This document shows, in pieces, positions 30,319-38,237 of a stretch of DNA of 47,046 nt. Origin of the DNA: Fidelibacterota bacterium (GTDB taxonomy: Bacteria; Marinisomatota; Marinisomatia; Marinisomatales; TCS55); assembly GCA_004124535.1 (NCBI GenBank), contig SCKQ01000013.1, positions 1-47,046 on the forward strand, in the 5' to 3' direction. The position numbers were made by a program, and so were the translations under genes. Within the stretch, counting starts at the first letter, position 1. Each line of letters begins with the position of its first letter. The notes under the pieces were generated by a model. That model worked only from the letters and a program-made list of their open reading frames with translations, was not told where the DNA came from and ran no database searches.

Positions 30319-32042
30319 TGGCTAAAATCCACCTATTATCTACAGACTTGCGTAACAAGATCGCCGCCGGTGAAGTAGTGGAACGACCAGCGTCAGTGGT
30401 TAAAGAGCTTGTAGAGAACAGTCTGGATGCCAACGCCACAGAAATCACGATTGTCATTGAAAAAGGAGGGCACCAGCTTATTCAAGTATCAGATAATGGT
30501 GGTGGAATTTCTCCGGATGACATGAATTTGGCAGTCCAACGCTATACAACGAATAAGATCGAAACAATTGATGATTTATTCAATATCAATTCACTTGGTT
30601 TTCGGGGAGAAGCCCTGGCCAGTATAGCTTCTGTTTCGGAAATGGAAATGGCATCATGTATCAATGGTGATGGCGGCTTTGCTGTTTCAATACTCGATGG
30701 CGAAGCAGGTGAATTAATACCGGCTGAACCTGTTCAAGGAACACGCATTGAAGTCCGCAACCTTTTTTATAACACCCCTGCCAGAAAGAAATTTTTAAAG
30801 TCCCAGCGCGTTGAATTCCGTCAGATAGTTGCGATGGCCCGTAGATATGGACTTGCTTATCCTGAAGTGGCCTTTAAATTGTATCATGATGATAAAGAAA
30901 TTCTGAATATCCAGAGTGAGAGCTTAAAAGAACGCATCAATAATTTATTAGATCCCACATACAGTGATCATTTACTGGAAGTAAACACCGTCAAAGGTGA
31001 TTTTGCGATCAGTGGTTATGTTGGGAGTCTTAACCTTGTTCGTTCGCGTCCGGGTGAGCAATATATTTTCCTGAACCGCCGCTTTATAAAGCATCGTCTG
31101 CTGAATAACGCTGTCTATAGTGCTTATCAATCGTTGCTCAAAAGGGGTGAATATCCATTCTATGTGCTCAACCTGGTGCAGCCGGCAGACCAGGTGGATG
31201 TGAATGTCCATCCTATGAAGATCGAAGTGCGCTTCAAGGACGAATGGCGGTTATACCATGTACTGAAATCGGCTGTGGCAGATGCGTTGCGTTCCATATT
31301 AGACACCATTCCGGATTTTTCTAAAATGGAGACACAATTCCCAGAGTTCGGTAACTCATTACAACAGGCGACCCTATCATTGTCTGCAGTAGATACACCC
31401 ATCCAACAAGGACTGCAGCGGGCGAAAACATATATGGATAGACTTTCTGAAAAGAAAAGCGAGGGAGAAGAGGTCAGCACCGGGAATATCTGGCAGATCC
31501 ATGATAAATATATTGTTTCCCAGATCAATAGCGGTTTGGTGATCATCGATCAGCATGTGGCTCATGAGCGTGTTTTGTTTGAAGACGCCTTGAACGCATT
31601 TGAAAAAGCACCTTTGGGAGCACAAACGTTGTTATTCCCGGAAACACTAGAGTTTTCCGCTGATGAGTTTTCTGTTCTCCTGGATATTCTACCCAATCTG
31701 AATAAGCTTGGATTTCGCATGCAGGAATTCGGTAAAAATACGGTCATGGTGGAAGCCATTCCCTCTGAAATGGTGTGGGGGAATGAAAAGACCATTATTC
31801 GTGATATAATGGATTCATACCTGGAGAATAAGAAAAAATACAGTTCCTGGCAGGAAGGCCTTGCGGCCTCGTATTCATGTCATGCTGCTGTGAAAGCTGG
31901 TGATCCTTTGACAATCCAGGAAATGCAGGCACTGGTGAATCGTCTGTTCGCTACAAATCATCCCTACTATTGTCCCCACGGGCGACCGATCATTGTTCAG
32001 CTTTCAATTGAAGAACTGGACAAGCGCTTCGAACGAATATAA
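30318..32042 (+). CDS. mutL: DNA mismatch repair protein MutL
   Basis: A 574-residue GHKL ATPase that links MutS mismatch recognition to strand incision. ATPase motifs: E33 in ELVENSLDAN, DNGGGI (59-64), GFRGEAL (94-100). The C-terminal domain carries an endonuclease motif at D411-Q-H-V-A-H-E417-x4-E422, matching DQHA(x)2E(x)4E with A replaced by V, and later CPHGRP. This suggests a nicking MutL, as in bacteria without MutH. It is the last gene of the long run that starts at efp and converges on the minus-strand DUF1801 gene with only 11 bases between the stops and no clear terminator. Confidence 0.96.
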   Translation: MAKIHLLSTDLRNKIAAGEVVERPASVVKELVENSLDANATEITIVIEKGGHQLIQVSDNGGGISPDDMNLAVQRYTTNKIETIDDLFNINSLGFRGEALASIASVSEMEMASCINGDGGFAVSILDGEAGELIPAEPVQGTRIEVRNLFYNTPARKKFLKSQRVEFRQIVAMARRYGLAYPEVAFKLYHDDKEILNIQSESLKERINNLLDPTYSDHLLEVNTVKGDFAISGYVGSLNLVRSRPGEQYIFLNRRFIKHRLLNNAVYSAYQSLLKRGEYPFYVLNLVQPADQVDVNVHPMKIEVRFKDEWRLYHVLKSAVADALRSILDTIPDFSKMETQFPEFGNSLQQATLSLSAVDTPIQQGLQRAKTYMDRLSEKKSEGEEVSTGNIWQIHDKYIVSQINSGLVIIDQHVAHERVLFEDALNAFEKAPLGAQTLLFPETLEFSADEFSVLLDILPNLNKLGFRMQEFGKNTVMVEAIPSEMVWGNEKTIIRDIMDSYLENKKKYSSWQEGLAASYSCHAAVKAGDPLTIQEMQALVNRLFATNHPYYCPHGRPIIVQLSIEELDKRFERI

Positions 32043-32053
32043 TTTTTAATATT

Positions 32054-32500
32054 CTATTTTTTCTTAACCTTTTCATAGTGTGTTATATAATCTTCCACTG
32101 AAGTCATAGCGATGAGATTCCCGATTGTAACCAATGGGATCTTTTCCAGTTTCGTAAAGCGGATACATGATTTGCCCATATTTGGTTTTACCCCCATGTC
32201 TTTAAAGGCATCCGTTAAGATTTTTAATTGTTTTGGATCTGCATATACACCGTGCATATACACCGCCATGTGCTGTTTTTGTGATGCCAAAGCCACATAG
32301 GAAAGAGGTTTGCCGTTGTATGTGTCTGGGTAGGTTTCCAAGGGAATTTCGTAACTGATCATACCCCAATTCATGGTTTCAACATATCCACCAGGAATAT
32401 TATCAAGAATTATTTCTCGTAATGCAGCAATAGCTGCCTGGCGGTCATCTGGTAGTTCATTTAAATAGTCTTCAACAGTTTTAGCTTTACTCTGGACCAT
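32054..32500 (-). CDS. DUF1801 family protein
   Basis: A 148-residue soluble protein starting MVQSKAKTVEDYLNELPDDR. DUF1801-type features include the early YLNELPDDRQAAIAALR helix and the central NWGMISYEIP strand. The function of the family is not established. I start at the ATG at 32500, since a longer frame would run into the kinase-fusion gene and add a cysteine-rich stretch that reads like the other frame of that gene. It lies 8 bases after the stop of the fusion gene, so the two are probably cotranscribed. Confidence 0.82.
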   Translation of the reverse strand: MVQSKAKTVEDYLNELPDDRQAAIAALREIILDNIPGGYVETMNWGMISYEIPLETYPDTYNGKPLSYVALASQKQHMAVYMHGVYADPKQLKILTDAFKDMGVKPNMGKSCIRFTKLEKIPLVTIGNLIAMTSVEDYITHYEKVKKK

Positions 32501-32508
32501 GATATAAA

Positions 32509-34311
32509 TTAATAAAAATCTGTTCGGATAACAGGTTGAAACAATTCTTTGCGGTGTGCACATACAGGATCTGCACTGCAAACGGAACATTCTGGGACAG
32601 TCATTTCAGGGCAGCGCTTCCTGGAAAAGAAAAAATATTCATCCACTGTAGCCATAGACCTACCCGATAGAATAGGCAACTGATCCACAGCACGATAAGC
32701 TGCATAACGAACTGCCCATTCATCATTTTCACTTACGAGTACTCTGTTTTCTAGATTATTTCGCAAATCATTGTCTACAACATCTATAAGACCCATGCGC
32801 AAATTGGAGCGCATGCAATGGTAATCAATGATAGGCGGTAGAAATTCATTTTCTCCAAATTTGAAATATTTCTCCGGGCGGTTATTAAGTATCATAGCCA
32901 GTAATGCACTTTTTTTTCTTAGGGGATCTTCCCTGTAACCACCAACATGATCCAGCATACCCAGGAATGATTTCAAAGGATGATCGGTCTCTGATGCTGT
33001 TTTTATGATGCTTTGTGGTGTCCATCCCAAATTCAACATGGTTTTGCCGTAACGATGAGCGGCTGCCAAATGCAGTTCCACGGCTGGCATAACATCTTTT
33101 CCATCATCAGCACGAAATAATTCCACCATTTCATCCAAAGTCTGATTGGCTTGTCTTTCCGGAGAAAAATATTCGGGATCATTATCCAACTTTTGTTGGT
33201 AAGCCATAAAAAGGTAAAAGGCTCCTTTGAGTTTTTCTCCACCAATGGTTTCTATCAATGGCAAATGATAAAATTCATCTCTTGTAGTCCAGAAACTGAA
33301 TTGCTGCAGAGTAGTGGCGAAGAAATAATTCACTGTTAGTGGATGGTCAATATGTGGAAGGAAAGAGGCAATAAAATTATATGGTTTTTCTTCTTTTAGT
33401 CCGGATATGAGTTTTGCTGTACGTCGAACCTGATCTTGATTAACCTGAACACGTTCGTCTGCATGGATTTCCGGTGATTTTGATTTTCTTAAAAGCTTTT
33501 CCGGCCCGATGCCCGAGATCATTTCTGCAGCAAGCGCTGAAGCGGCCAGCGCTGCTTTTAGCGGATGTTCACCACATGCAATTCCTGTAATGGTAGCACC
33601 ACAAAATGTATCACCGGCACCCGTGGGATCCAGCCCGTTTGTATCAACAGATTCAATGTCTATTTCATGATCGCCAATATAAACGGATGTACCTTTTGGA
33701 CCTTTGGTTACAAAAAGAACTTTGCCAGTGGATGTTTTAATGTGTTTTGTATCGGGAAAAAGCAGGTGAGCTTCTTCTTCATTCATAAAAAAAAGATCAA
33801 CACTGTGAATGACTGCACTTATTTTTTCAAGATTGTTTTTGATCAGGGGCATTCCAGTGCCGGCGGAAATGATTTTTGCATTTCGATCACGACAGGCGCT
33901 AATAAAATGACACTGTCTGGCCGTGTCACCCAACGGTGCTACATGGACAAGATCGAATTCAGAAAGATTGCTAGGTAAAACATCTGTCTTTAATGACTCT
34001 TCTGCGCCAAAAAATGCTTTCTTGTATATTGTTTTCCCTTGTTCCTGAATGATATGAAAAACTGGCAACTCTGAGGGTGTGATTGTTGGCCCGATCCAGT
34101 TTACAAGAGCTGCAGCTTGGGTGAGTTCTTCGGGCATAGGATTCGGTAAAGGTGCTAACAATGTTACGTCTGCACCGCATTTGACAGCAGCCAGGGCGGT
34201 GTACAATCCAGCTCCGCCTGGTGAAGTATAATCTGTACTGTAGATAGTAAGAATATCCAGCGAAGCACCGCCCACAATAAGGATCTTTGCTGAGGTCAGC
34301 ATGGTTTGCAT
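32509..34311 (-). CDS. PfkB-family kinase fused to a Qng1 (DUF2419)-like nucleotide glycosidase domain with a four-cysteine tail
   Basis: A 600-residue two-domain protein. Residues 1-285 are a PfkB/ribokinase-type kinase: substrate region PGGAGLYTALAAVKCGADVT and the signature DPTGAGDTF (228-236) with catalytic D234. Residues about 310-545 resemble, by eye, queuosine 5'-phosphate glycosidase (Qng1, formerly DUF2419): VNYFF...FSFW (327-341), TLDEMVELFRADDG with the following helix to KTML, and DPLRKKSALLAMIL leading to I-I-D496-Y-H. The tail has C567, C575, C578 and C584 (C-x7-C-x2-C-x5-C), very close to the iron-sulphur loop of EndoIII. Predicted role: phosphorylate a modified nucleoside and then release its base, as PsuK and PsuG do for pseudouridine. 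Kinase assignment is firm; substrate is inference. Confidence 0.85.
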   Translation of the reverse strand: MQTMLTSAKILIVGGASLDILTIYSTDYTSPGGAGLYTALAAVKCGADVTLLAPLPNPMPEELTQAAALVNWIGPTITPSELPVFHIIQEQGKTIYKKAFFGAEESLKTDVLPSNLSEFDLVHVAPLGDTARQCHFISACRDRNAKIISAGTGMPLIKNNLEKISAVIHSVDLFFMNEEEAHLLFPDTKHIKTSTGKVLFVTKGPKGTSVYIGDHEIDIESVDTNGLDPTGAGDTFCGATITGIACGEHPLKAALAASALAAEMISGIGPEKLLRKSKSPEIHADERVQVNQDQVRRTAKLISGLKEEKPYNFIASFLPHIDHPLTVNYFFATTLQQFSFWTTRDEFYHLPLIETIGGEKLKGAFYLFMAYQQKLDNDPEYFSPERQANQTLDEMVELFRADDGKDVMPAVELHLAAAHRYGKTMLNLGWTPQSIIKTASETDHPLKSFLGMLDHVGGYREDPLRKKSALLAMILNNRPEKYFKFGENEFLPPIIDYHCMRSNLRMGLIDVVDNDLRNNLENRVLVSENDEWAVRYAAYRAVDQLPILSGRSMATVDEYFFFSRKRCPEMTVPECSVCSADPVCAHRKELFQPVIRTDFY

Positions 34312-34499
34312 TTTGAATTATTGATCTTTAACTGGCAATGGATGTTCTGGTCTTTGACATCCAAACAATATAAAAAATTGAGAAAAAGAAAAAGGTGTTC
34401 TTTCATTATAATTTGACTTTCTTTAAATATCGTTAATTGCCTATTAACTATTCACTATACTGTACATTTGATTTATCACAATCTTGTTTGATATGTTAT
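34312..34499. other. Intergenic region between the kinase fusion and the amino-acid permease
   Basis: An AT-rich 188-base gap. On the minus strand a TATAAT lies at 34405-34410 about 95 bases before the fusion-gene start, but no -35 box stands at a normal distance. I see no hairpin terminator for the permease gene and no RNA gene. The fusion-gene start has no Shine-Dalgarno. Confidence 0.3.
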
Positions 34500-35801
34500 T
34501 CATGCGTTGCGCCACTGCATCCAAACATATACCGGTACTCCTGACATAATAAGCAAAAAGCCCCAATACACAATTTCTTGACCAGCACCGGCTATTGCCC
34601 ACATCGTATAAAGAAACGCTAATACTGAAATCACGATGGTTTTTAATAGTCTGCCTTTGCTGAACTTCTCACGTTCTTTGATAGAGATCATTAACTCAGC
34701 CATGGTTGAAAAAGCATATAAAAGAAGAGCGGTTAAGGTAGAAAGCAGAAGGATGAAAGTGAATTGTTCTACCAGGTTCTTGGTGTAGTTCATCATCATG
34801 ATCACAGTGACAAGTACACTCGAAACTACTAGGCCAAAAACAGGGGTTCCTCTTTTAGAAAGCCGACCGAATTTTGCAGGGAAAAGATTATCTCTAGCTA
34901 TCGCCAAGGGGATTTGTCCTGATAAAAGAATCCAGCCATTGAGAGCGCCAAAACTTGATATGGCTGCCCCGGCAGCCACGGCATAGCCCGCCCAGGAGCC
35001 CCAGATCGAATTCGCAGCATCGGCAAATGGGGCTGTAGAATTGGCCAGCGCGGACGGCGGAATGATTCCCATAACAGCAACAGTCCCCAGGATATAAATG
35101 ACAGCAGAAAACAGGGTTCCCAGAACTGTAGCCCGGGGGATTGTTCTTGTCGGGTCTTTTACATCCTCTGCCGGAATGGTAGCAGATTCTAGCCCAAGGA
35201 ACGCCCACAAAGTCAATGCCCCCGTTGCGGTGATGGCAGAAAACGAAGATTCGCCGCTCGTGTTGAAAGGAGTAAAGTTATCGATATTAAAGTACAGTAA
35301 TCCAAGTGTGGAAATGACGGCAAGTGGCACAATTTTGAGTATGGTTGTGACGAGCTGTACAAATCCTGCATTACGCACGCCCATCGTGTTGATCCATGTT
35401 AGGAGCCAGATACTTGCGAGAGCCACGATCCCGGCTAAAAATGAGTTGGATGCGAGCGCAGGCCAAAAGAATGCGAAATAACCAACAAACCCAACCGCAA
35501 TTGCAGCGTTCCCAATAAAGATGGATATCCAATATCCCCAAGCCACGATAAAACCGGCAAAATTACCAAAGGCCATGCGGATATAGATATAAGGTCCACC
35601 TGTCTTCGGAATGAATCCACTCAAACGGGAATAAATCAGTGCGAGCAACATAGCTCCTGTGGCTGTGAATAGCCAGCCAATGATACTTATACCTCCGTAC
35701 GCGGCAAGCGCTGCGGGCAGGAGAAAGATCCCGGACCCGATCATGTTTCCTACAACGAGGGCTGAGCTCATCCATAAACCTAATCCACGTTTTTTAGACA
35801 T
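34500..35801 (-). CDS. APC-family amino-acid permease/antiporter, AdiC-like
   Basis: About 433 residues with twelve hydrophobic helices. The first helix carries GNMIGSGIFLLPA, the substrate-carboxylate loop of the APC superfamily. ESATIPAEDVKDPTRTIPRA in helix 6 and after, and FGALNGWILLSGQIPLAIA in helix 8, line up with the arginine/agmatine antiporter AdiC, including the T/S-L-W-S/A-F-I/L-G-x-E-S run in helix 6. An amino-acid or amine exchanger is likely, but no decarboxylase is next to it. I prefer the ATG at 35801, preceded by GGAA, to the ATG six codons upstream (35819). It follows the oxygenase gene closely, so the two may be cotranscribed. Confidence 0.9.
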   Translation of the reverse strand: MSKKRGLGLWMSSALVVGNMIGSGIFLLPAALAAYGGISIIGWLFTATGAMLLALIYSRLSGFIPKTGGPYIYIRMAFGNFAGFIVAWGYWISIFIGNAAIAVGFVGYFAFFWPALASNSFLAGIVALASIWLLTWINTMGVRNAGFVQLVTTILKIVPLAVISTLGLLYFNIDNFTPFNTSGESSFSAITATGALTLWAFLGLESATIPAEDVKDPTRTIPRATVLGTLFSAVIYILGTVAVMGIIPPSALANSTAPFADAANSIWGSWAGYAVAAGAAISSFGALNGWILLSGQIPLAIARDNLFPAKFGRLSKRGTPVFGLVVSSVLVTVIMMMNYTKNLVEQFTFILLLSTLTALLLYAFSTMAELMISIKEREKFSKGRLLKTIVISVLAFLYTMWAIAGAGQEIVYWGFLLIMSGVPVYVWMQWRNA

Positions 35802-35828
35802 ATTTGATTCCGATCGCATAGTTTAATC

Positions 35829-36710
35829 TTACATCATGGTTTCAGCGTAGCTAGTTGTGAATTTTCCAACAAGGTATTTGCCGAAATGAAATGGCTCATA
35901 GTGTGGCGGATTGTTGGTGTCGCAAAAGCGATCTAAGGGTGCGACAACGGTTTCAAAGTTTGGCTCAAAAAAGAAGGGAAAAGAATATCGACTTTTGTTT
36001 CCTGATGATATCACGCGATGAGGAGTGGCTTTATAGAAATCATTTGTCCATCTCTGCATCATATGGCCAATATTAATAATAAATGTTCCTGGAATATGAG
36101 GCGCTTTGATCCATTCATTGGCAGCATTCTTAACCTCGAGCCCACCGATATCATCCTGATACAGGATGGTGAGAAAGCCGTAGTCAATATGCGCCCCAAT
36201 CCCATCTCCAACATTTTCTTCAAGCTCCTGCTCATAAGGAGGGTAGTATAATATTCTCATCGAATTATGAGATTTGCTGGTAAAGGACTGAAAGAATTTT
36301 TTTTCTAATCCCAAACTCAAGGCAAGCCCCTCAGTTATTATGGTGCCGAGGTTCAGCATAAGATCCCAATGCGTTGATATCATCTTTTTAAACTTCGGCA
36401 GACTCACCAGCCATTGATTATGACCCTGCAACGGCTTTCCCGCCAACACGTCGGGATGATCAGTCGCTAATTCAAGCCCAAAATCGACTGCCTCATGCCA
36501 GTCTTTTTTCTCGTTGGTAAGCTCTTTGCCTAAGGGGGTATAGCCACGGAAAATATTTGATTTGCCAATATGAATTTCCATTTTTTCTTCTATCGGTAAA
36601 TCAAAAAACCGTCTGATTTCAGGAAAAACGGTTACGAGATGATTTTTTGGAATTCCATGGTTTTTCACATAAAAAAATCCCACATTTCTGCAGGCCTTTT
36701 CTATTTCCAT
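35829..36710 (-). CDS. Isopenicillin-N-synthase-like Fe(II)/2-oxoglutarate oxygenase, N-terminus uncertain
   Basis: From the first ATG, 293 residues of a DIOX-fold oxygenase. The iron triad is H174-x-D176 and H231, and the co-substrate-binding R241-x-S243 is present, so the active site is intact. The N-terminal family region starts at GFFYVKNHGIP (11-21). In-frame codons continue upstream of this ATG to a TAA at 36828-36830 and encode KIPIIDISPLI, the usual first strand of the family, yet contain no ATG, GTG or TTG. Either translation starts at 36710 without that strand, or uses an unusual start, or the start has been lost. Natural substrate unknown. The AdiC-like permease gene lies just downstream. 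Confidence 0.85.
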   Translation of the reverse strand: MEIEKACRNVGFFYVKNHGIPKNHLVTVFPEIRRFFDLPIEEKMEIHIGKSNIFRGYTPLGKELTNEKKDWHEAVDFGLELATDHPDVLAGKPLQGHNQWLVSLPKFKKMISTHWDLMLNLGTIITEGLALSLGLEKKFFQSFTSKSHNSMRILYYPPYEQELEENVGDGIGAHIDYGFLTILYQDDIGGLEVKNAANEWIKAPHIPGTFIINIGHMMQRWTNDFYKATPHRVISSGNKSRYSFPFFFEPNFETVVAPLDRFCDTNNPPHYEPFHFGKYLVGKFTTSYAETMM

Positions 36711-37044
36711 GGCTGTTCTCTTTTTTTCTTCTAGGTTTGCAGCTGTTTGAATTAACGGAGAAATGTCAATAATTGGTATTTTCTGGAATGCTGAATTTTT
36801 TGGTTCGATTTGATTTTCTCTATTGGATTATTAGTAGCGTAATAAACCTACTGAAAATTCCCATTCATGGCAACAAGTATGCCTTTACTGACTAACCCGT
36901 TTCTATACTGCAAATTTCCATGATAACTCCGCAAAAGAGCGTGCTATACTGTATTTGTAAAATTTTATTCATAAGTTAAATTCTCTGCAGAATTTTAGTG
37001 ATAAAGTCAATGACCTTCAATTTATAAAAAATTCACACTAATAA
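36711..37044. promoter_or_regulatory. Divergent intergenic region upstream of the oxygenase and miaA
   Basis: The left 117 bases (36711-36827) are the start-less in-frame extension of the oxygenase. The rest is AT-rich. On the plus strand TGCTATACT (36942-36950) is a good extended -10 box about 95 bases before miaA, and CTATACTGCAAATTT (36903-36917) is a partial repeat of the sequence around it. No -35 box is convincing, and no terminator or RNA gene is seen. miaA has no clear Shine-Dalgarno. Confidence 0.35.
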
Positions 37045-37986
37045 ATGAAATTAAAACCTACCCTCGCCATTGTCGGTCCCACAGCCGTTGGCAAAACGGC
37101 CGTTGCTATTGCCGTTGCTAAAAAGATAAATGGTGAAATAATCGGCCTCGATTCCCGGCAGTTATACAGGGGCATGCCCATCGGTACAGCTCAACCAAGT
37201 GCAGGAGAATTAGAATTGATTCCCCATCATCTTATTGCAATTCGTGAGCCGCATGAGATTGTTTCTGCCGGTGAATATTCTACGTTAGTTGAAGAGTGTA
37301 TTGCAGAAATAAGGATGCGTGGTAAAGAACCCATTATTTGTGGAGGAGCAGGTCTCTATCTGGAAGCGCTGACCAAAGGGATATTTGCAGACAGTGCTGC
37401 TGACTTGAAGATACGTGAAAGGTTGAACGAGGAATATGACCAAGACCCTGCAGCTTTGCTGAAAAAACTGCAGGACATCGATTCTGAATATGGACGCATT
37501 GTGCACATCAATAATAAAAAACGTCTTGTCCGGGCCTTGGAAATATTTGAGATTACAGGCAAGTCCCCAACAGAACATTTCAACAGTCAAACAATCAATC
37601 CACCAACCAATCATCATTTTTGCGTCATTTTATTATCCATGGATAAACAGGATTTGGAAATACGTATCTGTAACCGGACAAAAAAAATGCTGGCTAACAA
37701 CTGGATAGAAGAAACGAAGGCATTGTGGAATAAATATTCTGTGGGTGAAGTCCACGCCCTGGATTCCATTGGCTACCGTCAAATCTGCCAGTATCTGGTT
37801 GGTGAATACACGCTTGAGGAAGTAGAAGAGGAGATTATCTTGCGCACACGGCAATACGCCAAACGCCAACTCACCTGGTTCAGGAATCGTTCTAATTCTA
37901 TCGAGATCGATGTTAAACAATTTGAAAGTGTGCATAATATTGCAGATGAAATAATCACTATATGGAAAAAATATAAGTCATCCTGA
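37045..37986 (+). CDS. miaA: tRNA dimethylallyltransferase
   Basis: Adds a dimethylallyl group to A37 of tRNAs that read codons starting with U, the first step to ms2i6A. The 313-residue length is normal. The P-loop is GPTAVGKT, followed by GLDSRQLYRGMPIGTAQPS with the catalytic aspartate. The tRNA-binding C-terminal part ends RTRQYAKRQLTWFRN. The last three codons and the stop lie inside one arm of the palindrome at 37977-38014, so the C-terminus may have been reshaped by insertion of that repeat. Confidence 0.97.
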   Translation: MKLKPTLAIVGPTAVGKTAVAIAVAKKINGEIIGLDSRQLYRGMPIGTAQPSAGELELIPHHLIAIREPHEIVSAGEYSTLVEECIAEIRMRGKEPIICGGAGLYLEALTKGIFADSAADLKIRERLNEEYDQDPAALLKKLQDIDSEYGRIVHINNKKRLVRALEIFEITGKSPTEHFNSQTINPPTNHHFCVILLSMDKQDLEIRICNRTKKMLANNWIEETKALWNKYSVGEVHALDSIGYRQICQYLVGEYTLEEVEEEIILRTRQYAKRQLTWFRNRSNSIEIDVKQFESVHNIADEIITIWKKYKSS

Positions 37987-38014
37987 TCCCGACATGACGG
38001 GATCAGGATCTCAA
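37977..38014 (+). repeat. Palindromic repeat unit over the miaA stop codon
   Basis: A perfect 12-bp inverted repeat, ATCCTGATCCCG (37980-37991) and CGGGATCAGGAT (37998-38009), with loop ACATGA. No T run follows, so it is not an ordinary terminator. Its borders, GTCATCCTGA and GGATCTCAA, match those of the inverted unit at 38037-38082. Confidence 0.75.
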
Positions 38015-38036
38015 ACAATGGATAATTAATTTACCC

Positions 38037-38082
38037 TTGAGATTCTTCACCATTCCGATAAATCTGAATTGTTCAGAATGAC
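38037..38082 (-). repeat. Second, inverted copy of the same repeat family
   Basis: Read on the minus strand this unit begins GTCATTCTGAA and ends GAATCTCAA, matching the borders of the unit at 37977-38014 (shared form GTCATYCTGA...GRATCTCAA). It contains the hairpin TCTGAA-TTG-TTCAGA (38063-38077). The interior differs from the first unit. Short units of this kind are often dispersed through bacterial genomes; copies elsewhere cannot be checked here. Confidence 0.6.
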
Positions 38083-38095
38083 AAGAATTATTTAT

Positions 38096-38123
38096 TTGAA
38101 ATCAAATTAGTATTAAATAGTAA
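38096..38123 (+). promoter_or_regulatory. Possible pyr operon promoter
   Basis: TTGAAA (38096-38101) and TAGTAA (38118-38123) are spaced by 16 bases. A start of transcription near 38130 would place the PyrR-binding hairpin at the very 5' end of the leader, as is usual. The -10 box is weak. Confidence 0.3.
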
Positions 38124-38140
38124 ATTCACTCTTGATTTGA

Positions 38141-38237
38141 CCCTTTAAAACGTTCCTGTGAGGGCGAGAAGGGCAGCGAATGGACCTCCGTTCAGTGATT
38201 CCGCAAGTGCGGATATGCAGCTGCCCGGGGGTTTTTT
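38141..38237 (+). promoter_or_regulatory. PyrR-binding transcription attenuator of the pyr operon
   Basis: The segment TTCCTGTGAGG (38153-38163) fits the PyrR-binding loop pattern UCCNGNGAGG. It is closed by CCCTT (38141-38145) pairing with AAGGG (38169-38173). A competing arm GGGCAGC (38171-38177) can pair with GCTGCCC (38220-38226), which would break the PyrR hairpin and act as antiterminator. A terminator can form from ACCTCCG (38184-38190) and CGGGGGT (38226-38232), followed by six T to 38237. ACCTCC is also complementary to the pyrR Shine-Dalgarno GGAGGT (38245-38250). With UMP present, PyrR should favour the terminator. The element precedes pyrR itself. Confidence 0.8.

Noticed and set aside
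32501..32590. A 30-residue cysteine-containing extension of the DUF1801 protein
   Set aside because: It overlaps the cysteine-rich end of the kinase-fusion gene in another frame; the internal ATG fits the family.
37980..38009. The palindrome after miaA as a rho-independent terminator
   Set aside because: No T run follows the stem and it overlaps the stop codon; a repeat unit explains it better.
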